A stretch of DNA of 42,426 nt, taken from the NCBI GenBank assembly GCA_026224775.1, contig JAMFRP010000037.1:1-42426 (forward strand), read 5' to 3'. The DNA comes from Bacteroidota bacterium (GTDB lineage Bacteria > Bacteroidota > Bacteroidia > Sphingobacteriales > Sphingobacteriaceae). Shown here piece after piece: positions 14,501-21,642 of the stretch (position 1 is its first letter; every line of letters begins with the position of its first letter). Position numbers and translations under genes: made by a program. Below the pieces are notes generated by a model. It was not told the origin of the DNA. It was given only the letters and a program-made list of their open reading frames with translations, and did not search any database.

Positions 14501-14986
14501 TTAAGCAACACTAAGCATTCTCTTTCTTTGAGTAGCTGTATCTCTGTATTTTATAAGTGCGAAGGTGTGGTGCTTGTTTCTCTCTTCAACATGCTCGTAT
14601 AGCTCACTCGGGTTGTAGATCACCCAATCAGTATGCACGCTGTTCTCTATATCAATGCTGGTTGTATCTTTAGAAGTCAACCTGTATATAGCCCTTGTAA
14701 AAGATGAAGTGAGTTTACTTAACTCCGTAGCTTTCTGCATGAGTTCAAAACCGTAATGGATAGCATAAACCCCATAGCTGGTACAGTCCAACCGTAAGTA
14801 AATTACTGGGGTCACAAATTCATGTATGATTATTCGATCTGATCGGGTTAGCGAGTAGCGTAGCTCTTCATACTCAATGGTTGCCAATTGGTTCTTGGCT
14901 AGTTTTAAGATTTTGTAGTAAGCTGCCTGCACGCACTTGTTGTAGGCTAGCAGCTCGTTGTTGATTGGGTTAGTTTGCTGTTTCAT
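14501..14986 (-). CDS. Unknown cytoplasmic protein
   Basis: About 161 residues from the ATG at 14986 (frame open to 15043; the upstream part is unlikely to be translated). It begins MKQQTNPINNELLAYNKCVQ, is largely helical in the first half (AAYYKILKLAKNQLATIEYE) and has RSDRIIIHEFVTPVIYLRLD in the middle. No family recognised. It lies 81 bases downstream of the 15068 gene, which is similar in size, helical N-terminus and Tyr content; I could not establish homology between the two. Confidence 0.5.
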   Translation of the reverse strand: MKQQTNPINNELLAYNKCVQAAYYKILKLAKNQLATIEYEELRYSLTRSDRIIIHEFVTPVIYLRLDCTSYGVYAIHYGFELMQKATELSKLTSSFTRAIYRLTSKDTTSIDIENSVHTDWVIYNPSELYEHVEERNKHHTFALIKYRDTATQRKRMLSVA

Positions 14987-15067
14987 ATCTGTTGGAGTTG
15001 GTTTTAAATGAAAGAAGCCTGGTCGAAGGCCAAGCTGTTGCAATGTTGTTAGGTGTTGTGTGGCTGC

Positions 15068-15556
15068 CTACGCTTTTAAAACATAGACGAAGCGCTCATG
15101 CTGAAAAGCCAACACGTTATCATAAAAGGTGTTGAAGTCGGGCAACACACTTATTTCTTTTGCTCTCTCTTTGAAAGTGTAGTTGTCAAGTAGCTTCCTG
15201 ATCTCTGCTTCGTGCTTACAGTTGTTAAAGGCATATTCAACCCGATAGAAGTAGGTAAAATCGCACTCAATGTAGAAGTAGAAAGTCTCGCTAAGAAAAG
15301 CATGCAGGGCAAATGAATTTTCAGTGTTGTCAAACCTGTAATCTTTTTCAAACACTGTTGGCCTGTATGGAGCAAGTAGCTTCTTGACCTGATTTAAGAT
15401 GATATGATACCGGCGTTGTATAGCTTCGTTATGCTTCTGCATGGTTGAACTCTTGTAAAGCTTCCTGCCAGCTATCCAGCGTTTAGGTAGTAGTCGTGCA
15501 GGTGGGCTGGGCTGTTTCTCCTGTGATTTGCATGTTGATCTGATTTCCTCGGTCAT
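15068..15556 (-). CDS. Unknown cytoplasmic protein
   Basis: 162 residues from the ATG at 15556; an internal ATG at 15442 would give a 124-residue protein beginning MQKHNEAIQRRYHIILNQVK, and the first 38 residues (basic, Pro-rich) may not be translated. The central part is aromatic (ETFYFYIECDFTYFYRVEYAF). No family recognised. It is first gene of the minus-strand run 15556 to 14501. The structured region 15614-15754 lies immediately upstream. Confidence 0.5.
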   Translation of the reverse strand: MTEEIRSTCKSQEKQPSPPARLLPKRWIAGRKLYKSSTMQKHNEAIQRRYHIILNQVKKLLAPYRPTVFEKDYRFDNTENSFALHAFLSETFYFYIECDFTYFYRVEYAFNNCKHEAEIRKLLDNYTFKERAKEISVLPDFNTFYDNVLAFQHERFVYVLKA

Positions 15557-15613
15557 GATGTGTTGATGTTTGGTTTGATACTTAGGTGAATTACAGTAAG
15601 GTTGTGCTATTAG

Positions 15614-15754
15614 CCGGTCTTGGCTTACGCACTTTTAAAAGGGAAGCAGTACTCGTGAAGTCGTTGAGGCACGGGTTATTGAATGTTAAGTGATTACTCT
15701 TAGGTGAAGGCACTGCTTTGTTTTAAAAGGATATGCGTGAGGCTGAAAGATCGG
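15614..15754 (+). ncRNA. Structured RNA candidate, 141 nt
   Basis: One long arm: CCGGTCTT (15614-15621)/AAGATCGG (15747-15754), CTTACGCA (15624-15631)/TGCGTGAG (15734-15741), CTTTTAAAA (15632-15640)/TTTTAAAAG (15721-15729) and AAGCAGT (15644-15650)/ACTGCTT (15712-15718). A hairpin CTCGTG/CACGGG sits in the terminal loop. Several pairs are G-U only when read on the plus strand, so the RNA is plus-strand. It lies in the divergent gap 15557-15916; downstream to 15916 I see only short repeats such as AAGCTT pairs. It could be a 5' leader of the 15917 gene or a free RNA. Confidence 0.6.
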
Positions 15755-15916
15755 GTGAGAGACAAGCTTTATATCAAGCTTATGGCCGGGGGTGAAGTCC
15801 TGTCTGGTTTCAGGCACTCGTTACAAGATAAAAGCCCAAAAAGGGAAGCGAGTTCTGATAAGTTACCCAGAGGGGCTATATACTAGTATGTATGCCTTAT
15901 ATTCGTTTGAACTATA

Positions 15917-16102
15917 TTGAGTAAACTTACAAAAGCTTTAATATACTTGACTTGTATCGTGTTGGGGTACGTGTTTGGTTATATATCTTGGGGAGGTATT
16001 TACAATTTGGGAGTGCTTACTAACTCTGTTCTCTTCACCTGTTCACCTATCTTAATTATCTTCGGTGTAGTGATGCTGATTGTTTTAGCGTCCAAAAAGT
16101 GA
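15917..16102 (+). CDS. Two-helix small membrane protein, TTG start
   Basis: A 61-residue protein with two membrane helices (about residues 7-27 and 34-57). An in-frame stop at 15908 leaves the TTG at 15917 as the only upstream start, so it is either a TTG-initiated gene or a fragment. The Gly-rich first helix CIVLGYVFGYISWGG looks real. It precedes the four membrane paralogues on the same strand, which however have their own promoter at 16109. Confidence 0.42.
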   Translation: MSKLTKALIYLTCIVLGYVFGYISWGGIYNLGVLTNSVLFTCSPILIIFGVVMLIVLASKK

Positions 16103-16108
16103 CTCGCC

Positions 16109-16138
16109 TTTGATTTAAAAGTAACAATTGTATATTAG
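16109..16138 (+). promoter_or_regulatory. Promoter of the four-paralogue membrane operon
   Basis: TTTG (16109-16112), 18 bases, TATATTAG (16131-16138): a good match to the Bacteroidota -33/-7 pattern with one change in the -7 box. The start of transcription should fall about 15 bases before the GTG at 16159. Confidence 0.6.
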
Positions 16139-16158
16139 CATCTGCTAAACCTAACACA

Positions 16159-16575
16159 GTGATTAAGCAACAAGCAATGATGTACTTATTTAAAGTGTGG
16201 CTGACTACTGCACTTGTCTTCCCACTTGCTTATACGATATACTATCTAAGCTTTACAAAAGATCCTGACGGTATGATTTGGCTATGGCTAATGATTGCTG
16301 TTCTCGGTGCGCCATGCTGCTCATTACCTTGCTGGTTAATAACGTATGGTTTCTTGCTTGGAATAGCTCGGTACATTAAAAGTGTGTACTGGCTGAAAGC
16401 AGTGCTATGTCTGGTAACCCTATCGACTGTAGCGATTGTATATGTAGCTGTCTTCGGGTTTAAAAATGATTCTAGCTATAGTATAAGCATGGTGTTTTGT
16501 TACTGGTGTACACTGGTAGGGTTCATCTGGCTGTATCGTTTAAGACCAATTGAGTATAAAGTGAATGCAGAATGA
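16159..16575 (+). CDS. Membrane paralogue 1 of 4 (four-helix, unknown)
   Basis: A 138-residue protein with a GTG start at 16159, which gives the same N-terminal spacing (KQ..., then FKVWLTT) as the three following genes; an ATG at 16177 would cut that. Four membrane helices: after FKVWLTT, around WLWLMIAVLGAPCC and LITYGFLLGIARY, around LKAVLCLVTLSTVAIVYVAV, and SMVFCYWCTLVGFIWLY. It ends RLRPIEYK, as the others end in a YKL-type motif. It overlaps the next start codon by four bases (ATGA). No family recognised. It is the most divergent of the four. Confidence 0.62.
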   Translation: MIKQQAMMYLFKVWLTTALVFPLAYTIYYLSFTKDPDGMIWLWLMIAVLGAPCCSLPCWLITYGFLLGIARYIKSVYWLKAVLCLVTLSTVAIVYVAVFGFKNDSSYSISMVFCYWCTLVGFIWLYRLRPIEYKVNAE

Positions 16576-17006
16576 AGCAAGTAATCATATATAGTCTTAA
16601 GGTTTGGTTAACTAGTGCAGTGGTCGCTCCTATAATCTTTATGGTTGTGTCAACATGCGTACATCACTATCACTTCACTGTAAGCAAAGAAGTAAAATGG
16701 TATCTCACTTCAGCTAGTTTCTACCTTATCCTTAGTATTGTGCCTTGGGCAGTAACATTGTTGTGGTTTAAATTAGCCATTAGGTTGACAACTTCAATAC
16801 CTCGAACCAAGCTCGTGGCGTTTGTAATTGTTGCATTTTTGGTTTGTGCGATCTTGTTACTTAGCCTTGGTTGGCAAAAGATAGATTTTGACGCTGCACT
16901 GCTATGGGTTAGCACTGCTGTATCAACAGCGTTCTTTATAAGGATCTATAAGCTTGGTCAGAAAACTACTACACTTTTAAACAATGAAGCAAGCACTACT
17001 ATATAG
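16572..17006 (+). CDS. Membrane paralogue 2 of 4
   Basis: A 144-residue protein that starts MKQVIIYSLKVWLTS and continues into the first of four membrane helices. Short His-rich periplasmic loop (CVHHYHF), second helix ending in the conserved SIVPWAVTLLWF, third helix VAFVIVAFLVCAILLLSLGW, fourth ending AFFIRIYKLGQK. It shares the N-terminal YSxKVWLTT, the PW in helix 2 and the C-terminal YKL motif with its neighbours. It overlaps the next gene by 23 bases, which implies translational coupling. Confidence 0.65.
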   Translation: MKQVIIYSLKVWLTSAVVAPIIFMVVSTCVHHYHFTVSKEVKWYLTSASFYLILSIVPWAVTLLWFKLAIRLTTSIPRTKLVAFVIVAFLVCAILLLSLGWQKIDFDAALLWVSTAVSTAFFIRIYKLGQKTTTLLNNEASTTI

Positions 17007-17430
17007 TATTAAGGTTTGGTTGACTACTGTGAGCATAGCACCTCTAATGTATTGCATGGCATTGTCAGTAGCTGATAAAGAGAGCATACTCGCTGTCAGA
17101 GCTTATGCGGGTTCATGGCCTGTGGCTTGCATAATGTACACTATACTTTTTATCGGTGTGTCGTTCCTGCCTTGGGTCGTTTACTTTCTTACTATATGGT
17201 TGTTGAATAAGTTTACTGATCTCTTTACAACGATAAGGTGGTTGGCGACAATCTTGGGTGAGGTGATACTTATTATTTCATTCAGTGTACTGTATTGGTT
17301 AGAGCATGGTAATGTAGATTATCTGTATTATCTCATGTTCACCTGCTTTGCTTTGGTGTTGGCGGTTTGTACGAGGTTCTATAAGTTCAATCAAACAAGT
17401 AGCGAACAGGATCAAATCCAAACTATATGA
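16984..17430 (+). CDS. Membrane paralogue 3 of 4
   Basis: A 148-residue protein that starts MKQALLYSIKVWLTTVSIAP. Four helices; helix 2 carries the shared VSFLPWVVYFLTIWLL, the loop after it LFTTIRWLATILGEVILIIS, and the C-terminus LAVCTRFYKFNQ. The periplasmic loop differs from paralogue 2 in length and sequence, as expected if loops diversify while the core is kept. It overlaps the last gene by four bases (ATGA). Confidence 0.65.
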   Translation: MKQALLYSIKVWLTTVSIAPLMYCMALSVADKESILAVRAYAGSWPVACIMYTILFIGVSFLPWVVYFLTIWLLNKFTDLFTTIRWLATILGEVILIISFSVLYWLEHGNVDYLYYLMFTCFALVLAVCTRFYKFNQTSSEQDQIQTI

Positions 17431-17864
17431 AGTCATCATTAGGATATAGTCTAAGGGTTTGGTTGACTACAGTAGTAGTTACACCTCTACTTGTTATCGT
17501 TGGTATAAGTGTGTTTATGAGAGTTAAAGGCGATGGCGAACCATTAGCTGATGACCTTGGCTTCTTTGTAGCCTGTGTCATTTTCGGATTAGGTTTGTCG
17601 TTAATACCCTTCCTCATTATGTGGTATGCTGTTTACAGGTTTGTTCGTAAGCCCTGGCCTAACAGAAAGACTAAAACAGTATTACTTCTGATTGCTTTAT
17701 TGGTTACGACACCTTGTTTCATAGGCTATGATCTGTATAGAAACAATATAGATTGGTATACACTGTATTTATGGTTGCCTTACTCTGCTGTAACTGCTAT
17801 TTCCATTTGGTATTACAAGTTGAATCCTTCACATGAAGTTGTCGAGGCATCTCATAAGGCTTAA
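17427..17864 (+). CDS. Membrane paralogue 4 of 4
   Basis: A 145-residue protein that starts MKSSLGYSLRVWLTTVVVTP. Four helices with the shared SLIPFLIMWYAVYRF in helix 2, KTVLLLIALLVTTPCF in helix 3 and AISIWYYKLNPSH at the C-terminus. It is last gene of the operon, followed by a terminator. The four together look like a recent tandem expansion under diversification. The function is unknown; toxin immunity or phage-exclusion membrane proteins are possibilities without direct support. Confidence 0.65.
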   Translation: MKSSLGYSLRVWLTTVVVTPLLVIVGISVFMRVKGDGEPLADDLGFFVACVIFGLGLSLIPFLIMWYAVYRFVRKPWPNRKTKTVLLLIALLVTTPCFIGYDLYRNNIDWYTLYLWLPYSAVTAISIWYYKLNPSHEVVEASHKA

Positions 17865-17882
17865 CTTACCTATCTCCCTTTT

Positions 17883-17934
17883 AAAAAGACAAGCAGGTGC
17901 TCACCAAGTTTAAAGCAGTGCTCGTTGTCTTTTT
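17883..17934 (+). terminator. Terminator of the membrane paralogue operon
   Basis: A perfect 10-bp stem AAAAAGACAA (17883-17892) with TTGTCTTTTT (17925-17934), 18 bases after the last stop; the 3' arm supplies the T-run. The loop is large (about 32 bases) with an inner GCA/TGC pair. Confidence 0.65.
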
Positions 17935-18076
17935 AGCAGTGTAACTGGATAGTTGAGTTTAATAGAGGTAGTCATGACTTTGTAACGATATAGGAGCCAA
18001 TCAAACAACTGTTGATGACCATAACCTTGCGGTATGTTGTTGTGACTAATTGGAAACCATACGGTTTCCGAGTTAA

Positions 18077-18349
18077 CTATACTAAGTATCTGTCCTTAAC
18101 AGATAATAGTTCTGTCATGGTAAAGTGGTGCGTACCAATAGTACAGGTAAATTTGTTCAATGCTATACCTGGTATAACCTTAAAATGGATTACTCCAACA
18201 ACCTTGAGCAAGCATCTTTTAAATTGTTCGGGATCAACCAAAGCCACACGTTCATCGAGTGTTAGTTGGCTAATAATTGCTGGTGCGTTAACTTCATCTA
18301 TTGAGTTTGTTTGGATTGGTTGCTCAAAAGCAACTAGCGTGTTTGTCAT
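18077..18349 (-). CDS. Small unknown protein sharing a motif with the 19622 gene
   Basis: A 90-residue protein starting MTNTLVAFEQPIQTNSIDEV. It contains ISQLTLDERVALVDPEQ, which resembles VVELTVQERVGMLTPQKQ in the protein at 19622-20128; this is why I prefer it over the overlapping plus-strand frame. Leader TGACAAACATG-like and A/T-rich. It diverges from the Rep-like gene across a palindromic operator, so it may regulate or be regulated with it. Possibly a truncated relative of the longer protein. Confidence 0.45.
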   Translation of the reverse strand: MTNTLVAFEQPIQTNSIDEVNAPAIISQLTLDERVALVDPEQFKRCLLKVVGVIHFKVIPGIALNKFTCTIGTHHFTMTELLSVKDRYLV

Positions 18350-18424
18350 GTGTCTTATTGTTTGTTATGGCATATCATCATCTGCGGTAGGAGCGAGATC
18401 TTCAATATGATTTCCTGAGTTACA

Positions 18425-18478
18425 CTCTAACTATACTATTGATATTTATATAAAGTATAGTAAGTACTATAGTTAGAG
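18425..18478. promoter_or_regulatory. Palindromic operator between divergent genes
   Basis: CTCTAACTATA (18425-18435) and TATAGTTAGAG (18468-18478) are perfect 11-bp inverted arms. Inside are two further CTATACTA-like half sites (around 18431-18438 and 18454-18461), so at least four related half sites occur within 54 bases. It lies between the 18349 minus-strand and 18640 plus-strand genes. Best read as an operator for a dimeric regulator, perhaps the winged-helix protein itself; an origin-type iteron cluster is the alternative. Confidence 0.55.
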
Positions 18479-18506
18479 AGTATCTGAGAGGAAAACTTGG
18501 TGCGAT

Positions 18507-18537
18507 TAGGAATTATCCTCGAAATTTGGTATCTTTG
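18507..18537 (+). promoter_or_regulatory. Promoter of the Rep-like gene
   Basis: TATCTTTG (18530-18537) is a full match to the -7 pattern TAnnTTTG. The -33 position (18507-18510, TAGG) is poor, which fits activation or repression through the adjacent palindrome. The leader would be about 95 bases. Confidence 0.5.
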
Positions 18538-18639
18538 TACTATCAAAGCAGTGTGCTAACTGACTGACTTACTGATGTAAAGATAAGAAATTCCTCTGAG
18601 ATACACTAGTAAATTCCCCAATATTTTTTCATAATTAAT

Positions 18640-19287
18640 ATGTCACCTGAAACGAACAATCAGTTCGTCCTGCTTCCTGCAATCAACCAACTTTCACAAG
18701 ATGGACTTCACTATAAAGATCTACTTACATATGTTGCGATAAGGTCGTTCAACAACAATGAAACAGATGATTGCTTGCCTGGATTAGATACGATCTCCCG
18801 GAGATCAGGCATGAACAAAAAAACTACTATGGAGTCTATTAAACGCTTGGAGCTGTCCGGCCTTTTAAAAGTTACTAAGTCAACTAAAAAACATGTATCT
18901 AATCGCTACCAGTTTAAAAAGTGCTCTTCATTCCTGCAAATCCCATACAGTGTCTTCAAAACGGATGATCTTACCTTTAACCAAAGAGCAATGCTTGTAT
19001 TTATAAGGCAATGTTTTGATAGCGTTAATTTGGAATGTCTCTGTCGCAGTATAAAAGCTATAAGCGAATTCCTAGGGGTGACCTATAAAGTCTTGCATTG
19101 CCAATTTAATGTATTAATAGCTAAAGGCTATATAGAAAAGTCAACTAAGTTATATGATTGCGGCGATAGCCGTGTTATCATCAAACTAACCGATAAACTT
19201 AACTGGAAATATCAGCGCCCAAGTTATGAAGCAAAGTTTCAACAGATTCCAAATGAAGCTCAATTGTCACAGCTACAATTCAAGTAG
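18640..19287 (+). CDS. Winged-helix Rep-like DNA-binding protein
   Basis: A 215-residue protein with an N-terminal helix-turn-helix of the replication-initiator/HTH_36 type: LTYVAIRSFNNNETDDCLPG, then LDTISRRSGMNKKTTMESIKRLELSGLLKV, where Ser/Lys-rich recognition helix and wing are clear (about residues 28-85). A second similar half follows (LTFNQRAMLVFIRQCF to AISEFLGVTYKVLHCQFNVL, about 110-165), so it is a two-winged-helix protein as in RepA/RepB-type initiators. It probably binds element DNA as a replication initiator or regulator. No primase or helicase domain. It is 1.9 kb from the integrase. Confidence 0.7.
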   Translation: MSPETNNQFVLLPAINQLSQDGLHYKDLLTYVAIRSFNNNETDDCLPGLDTISRRSGMNKKTTMESIKRLELSGLLKVTKSTKKHVSNRYQFKKCSSFLQIPYSVFKTDDLTFNQRAMLVFIRQCFDSVNLECLCRSIKAISEFLGVTYKVLHCQFNVLIAKGYIEKSTKLYDCGDSRVIIKLTDKLNWKYQRPSYEAKFQQIPNEAQLSQLQFK

Positions 19288-19621
19288 CCTACAAAAAATA
19301 TCCGCAGAAGCTATGGCAAAGTGTCAAAAGCTGACGTATCGGCAGACGATGATGTGCTTTATTCAGAATTATCACATCGTTGCTGCGTTGGCATAATGTG
19401 TGACAAAGTTGGGTTGTAACAGGCAGACGGTACACCTCCTGTTTATAATTAAACCACTCCACGCCTGCGGGTTAAATGGCATGCTTAATATACTTCTTTT
19501 TGTAGGAGAGGTATGCTATATACAATTGACAGTCTAAATAATGTGACTGTTTTTAACCTGGACATTGGCGTAGGTGTGAGGTATACATCCACCAACTCTT
19601 ATGTCTTTAAAATTATTATTG
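19288..19621. other. Gene-free region with inverted repeats, possible origin
   Basis: 334 bases between the Rep-like gene and the next gene. It contains nested repeats around GCAGACGATGATGTG and CACATCGTTGCTGC (about 19352-19404), GTGTCA...TGTGTGACA-like pieces, AACAGG/CCTGTT (19419-19443) and GGCGTAGG (19569-19576), a string also found in the RNA cores. Position next to a Rep-like gene makes an origin of replication or regulatory leader plausible; nothing proves it. Confidence 0.35.
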
Positions 19622-20128
19622 ATGGAAGAAACAAAAGATGCCACTTTACTACCAGGTAGTGACGTGGAAGCTGCTGTAGTTGAATTAACTGTGCAGGAAA
19701 GGGTTGGTATGTTAACACCCCAAAAACAGGATTGGTACTGGGCTATATGTCACATCTATGATGATGATGTGTGCTTCGAAATTATTGACTTCTACACTGC
19801 TAAGCGTGGCGGCATTAAATTTGGTGACGTGGCTGCTGAGTATGAATCTCTCAACGAGTGCGATGGCGAGGACTACATGCTCAACAAAGCGATAACAGAG
19901 GCTGTTATATTAAACACGCCGTTGTATGCATATGATATAACTAGGTCGATTAAAACTATCCTTATGGATTTGAACCTGCCGGCGTTGGGTAAGAATGCTA
20001 ATACCGAAGCATTCAAACTGTTTGGAAAGCTTTTCCTTTATAAGACGATAACTCAAACAATGGGATCAGGTAATACATTGGATTTGTATACTCCGATTGT
20101 TGCAAAGCTGGTAATTCGCGAAAAATAA
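19622..20128 (+). CDS. Unknown cytoplasmic protein
   Basis: A 168-residue protein from the ATG at 19622 (an ATG at 19601 adds MSLKLLL). It is acidic and mostly helical, with VVELTVQERVGMLTPQKQDW near the start (shared in part with the 18077 protein), a middle FYTAKRGGIKFGDVAAEYE and a C-terminal ANTEAFKLFGKLFLYKTITQ. No family recognised. It is convergent with the integrase gene, with a shared bidirectional terminator between. Confidence 0.5.
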   Translation: MEETKDATLLPGSDVEAAVVELTVQERVGMLTPQKQDWYWAICHIYDDDVCFEIIDFYTAKRGGIKFGDVAAEYESLNECDGEDYMLNKAITEAVILNTPLYAYDITRSIKTILMDLNLPALGKNANTEAFKLFGKLFLYKTITQTMGSGNTLDLYTPIVAKLVIREK

Positions 20129-20151
20129 ACAAGTTGCCAATTAAAATGAGA

Positions 20152-20175
20152 GCCCACCCATACCGGGTGGGCTTT
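20152..20175. terminator. Bidirectional terminator between the 19622 gene and int
   Basis: GCCCACCC (20152-20159), loop ATACC, GGGTGGGC (20165-20172), then TTT on the plus strand; A/T-rich sequence also follows on the minus side. It lies in the 51-base gap between convergent genes. Confidence 0.82.
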
Positions 20176-20179
20176 GTGT

Positions 20180-21412
20180 TTATGTAACTTGAATAGCTTG
20201 TACGACTCTGCTATTTGCTTCATCAAGTAAATACTGTTCAAAGCTATCTAGGTATATGTTAGTCACCTTATTTCCATATGAATGGCCTAAACATTCAGCG
20301 ATCAATTCATTGGAGTAACCTAATCGTTTCGCTGTGGTAGCCCAAGTATGTCTTGTTACGTAAGTGGTGAGTTCAATATTTAGTTTGCAGTCAACAGCTA
20401 TTCTTCTTAGCCACTTGTTCGTGGTTTTAATCCACTGCCTGGTTGTAGCGATGGATTTTAGACTACCCGCCTCTATTGTATTGCTAAAGATGGGTAGGAG
20501 GTAGTCAGTGTTATGGCGATTGTAACTGGTTAGTAGTTCTTGTGCCAAAGGTAGCAGCTTAATCGTTAAGCTTGTACCTGTCTTTTTACGTCTGTATGTT
20601 AGCACCTCATTTTCAATACTGGCGTTCACCAGATATGCTAAGTCTGTAAAAGATGCACCTCGTAGGGAAAAACTTAACAAGAAGTAATTTCGTGCATGCC
20701 ACTTGGCGCTGTTGGGTTTATATTCGGCCTTATAGATACTTCTTATGTCTTCAATAGAAATGGCACGTTTAGCTGTCTTTTCAGTTTTAATAGTAATCTC
20801 ATGAAACGGATAGCTAGCCCGATCAACCAACTTAGCTTTTATTGCCTTGTTGTAGATAGCCCTGATTGATCTCAGGTAATTTCCAACTGTGTTTGGTTTC
20901 ATGCCATCCTTAATCAAGTGATGCTTGAACTTGTCTATAAACGTGTAATCTACATCCTCAAAACGTAAGTGTTTGTTGTTACAGAATGCTATTACCCTAT
21001 TTACAGCAGTCTGATAAACTAAGGAGTTACCAGTTCTGTTTACTTCCCGCATCTCACTAATGAGCTTCTCTGCAAACGCTACAAACAGTGTTGGTTGTTG
21101 TTTAGGGGAGGACTGAACCTTGCCGTTTAGCTGTTCTTTAAATACCTCGAACGAGAAGCATCCTTCCTCTTCAAGCTGTAAGATTAGTTTTTGTGCTTTA
21201 AGGAACTTGCTTGTAAGGCTCTTGTTGAGTTCCCTGTAGTTAGGGCATAGATTGTTAATCAACGATGTCTCCGCATTCCAATGTGCTTTTAATACTGCTA
21301 TTCCACTTGAATAATTACTTGTTACCCGATCTGATGTTATCCTAAACATGATAGAGTACTTACCATCTGACTTGACTCTTCTTTGGTCAAGTACTACTTT
21401 ATAAGTTATCAT
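20180..21412 (-). CDS. int: Tyrosine integrase of the tRNA-Lys element
   Basis: A 410-residue site-specific tyrosine recombinase of the Bacteroidota type. Arm-binding N-terminal domain (about 1-95), SAM-like core-binding domain (about 105-200), catalytic domain (about 215-400). Catalytic residues read directly: Arg251 in SLRGASFTDLAYL, Lys277 in the RRKKTGT hairpin, Arg354 in TTYVTRHTWAT (Thr instead of the first His, usual in this subgroup), His377 in LGHS and nucleophile Tyr387 in NIYLDSF. It stands next to the right attachment site and reads inward, the usual layout. It should excise and integrate the element at the tRNA anticodon region. It appears intact. Confidence 0.95.
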   Translation of the reverse strand: MITYKVVLDQRRVKSDGKYSIMFRITSDRVTSNYSSGIAVLKAHWNAETSLINNLCPNYRELNKSLTSKFLKAQKLILQLEEEGCFSFEVFKEQLNGKVQSSPKQQPTLFVAFAEKLISEMREVNRTGNSLVYQTAVNRVIAFCNNKHLRFEDVDYTFIDKFKHHLIKDGMKPNTVGNYLRSIRAIYNKAIKAKLVDRASYPFHEITIKTEKTAKRAISIEDIRSIYKAEYKPNSAKWHARNYFLLSFSLRGASFTDLAYLVNASIENEVLTYRRKKTGTSLTIKLLPLAQELLTSYNRHNTDYLLPIFSNTIEAGSLKSIATTRQWIKTTNKWLRRIAVDCKLNIELTTYVTRHTWATTAKRLGYSNELIAECLGHSYGNKVTNIYLDSFEQYLLDEANSRVVQAIQVT

Positions 21413-21556
21413 AAACCACTAGATTGTGGTCGTTGGCGTGCTTAGATTGTGCAAACAATGTGCAAACACTTCTCTTTACTTCCCGCCATCCAAGCCGACT
21501 TATATCAGCTAAAATTAGCCAGTAGTACAGTAAAGTAGCGTTATTTACACAGGAGT

Positions 21557-21587
21557 TTTGCTAAATCAAGAAAAAACTGTTTATTTG
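21557..21587 (+). promoter_or_regulatory. Promoter of the restored tRNA-Lys, supplied by the element
   Basis: TTTG (21557-21560), 19 bases, TTTATTTG (21580-21587). The -7 box is inside the 72-bp repeat; the -33 box is element DNA and is a perfect TTTG, whereas the displaced chromosomal promoter has TTTT at the same spacing (5369-5372). Confidence 0.7.
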
Positions 21588-21642
21588 CACCCCCACTAAA
21601 AAATGACTTGGTAGCTCAGCCGGTAGAGCAACTGACTCTTAA
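21571..21642 (+). repeat. attR: right 72-bp repeat
   Basis: The partner of 5383-5454, differing at three bases (AC for GG at 21595-21596, T for C at 21604). It carries the promoter -7 box and nt 1-38 of the tRNA and joins seamlessly to the chromosomal 3' half. Confidence 0.9.

Larger units (their letters stand above)
5455..21642. mobile_element. Integrative element (about 16.2 kb) in tRNA-Lys(CTT)
   Basis: It is bounded by 72-bp direct repeats made of the promoter and 5' half of the target tRNA gene, with a tyrosine integrase gene beside the right end pointing inward. Cargo is a Rep-like winged-helix protein, a methylase-like protein, four tandem membrane paralogues, many small secreted or membrane proteins without clear relatives, and an unusual amount of structured gene-free DNA. 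No relaxase, type IV coupling or secretion genes, capsid, terminase or transposase are visible, so if it moves it needs help or excises only by its integrase. Codon use and base composition are not sharply different from the flanks by eye. Confidence 0.88.

Noticed and set aside
10544..15754. Integron cassette array with attC sites (small unknown genes separated by imperfect palindromes)
   Set aside because: No integron integrase, no GTTRRRY/RYYYAAC core sites at the ends of the folds, and the folds are not alike except A and B.
15704..15886. Plus-strand open frame of 60 codons downstream of the 15.6 kb fold
   Set aside because: It begins inside the 3' arm of the structure and its basic sequence resembles no protein.
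18012..18410. Plus-strand open frame of 132 codons
   Set aside because: It is antisense to the 18077-18349 frame, which shares a motif with another element protein; it would also run across that gene's promoter.
5455..21642. CRISPR array or prophage
   Set aside because: No regularly spaced short repeats and no capsid, terminase, portal or tail genes.
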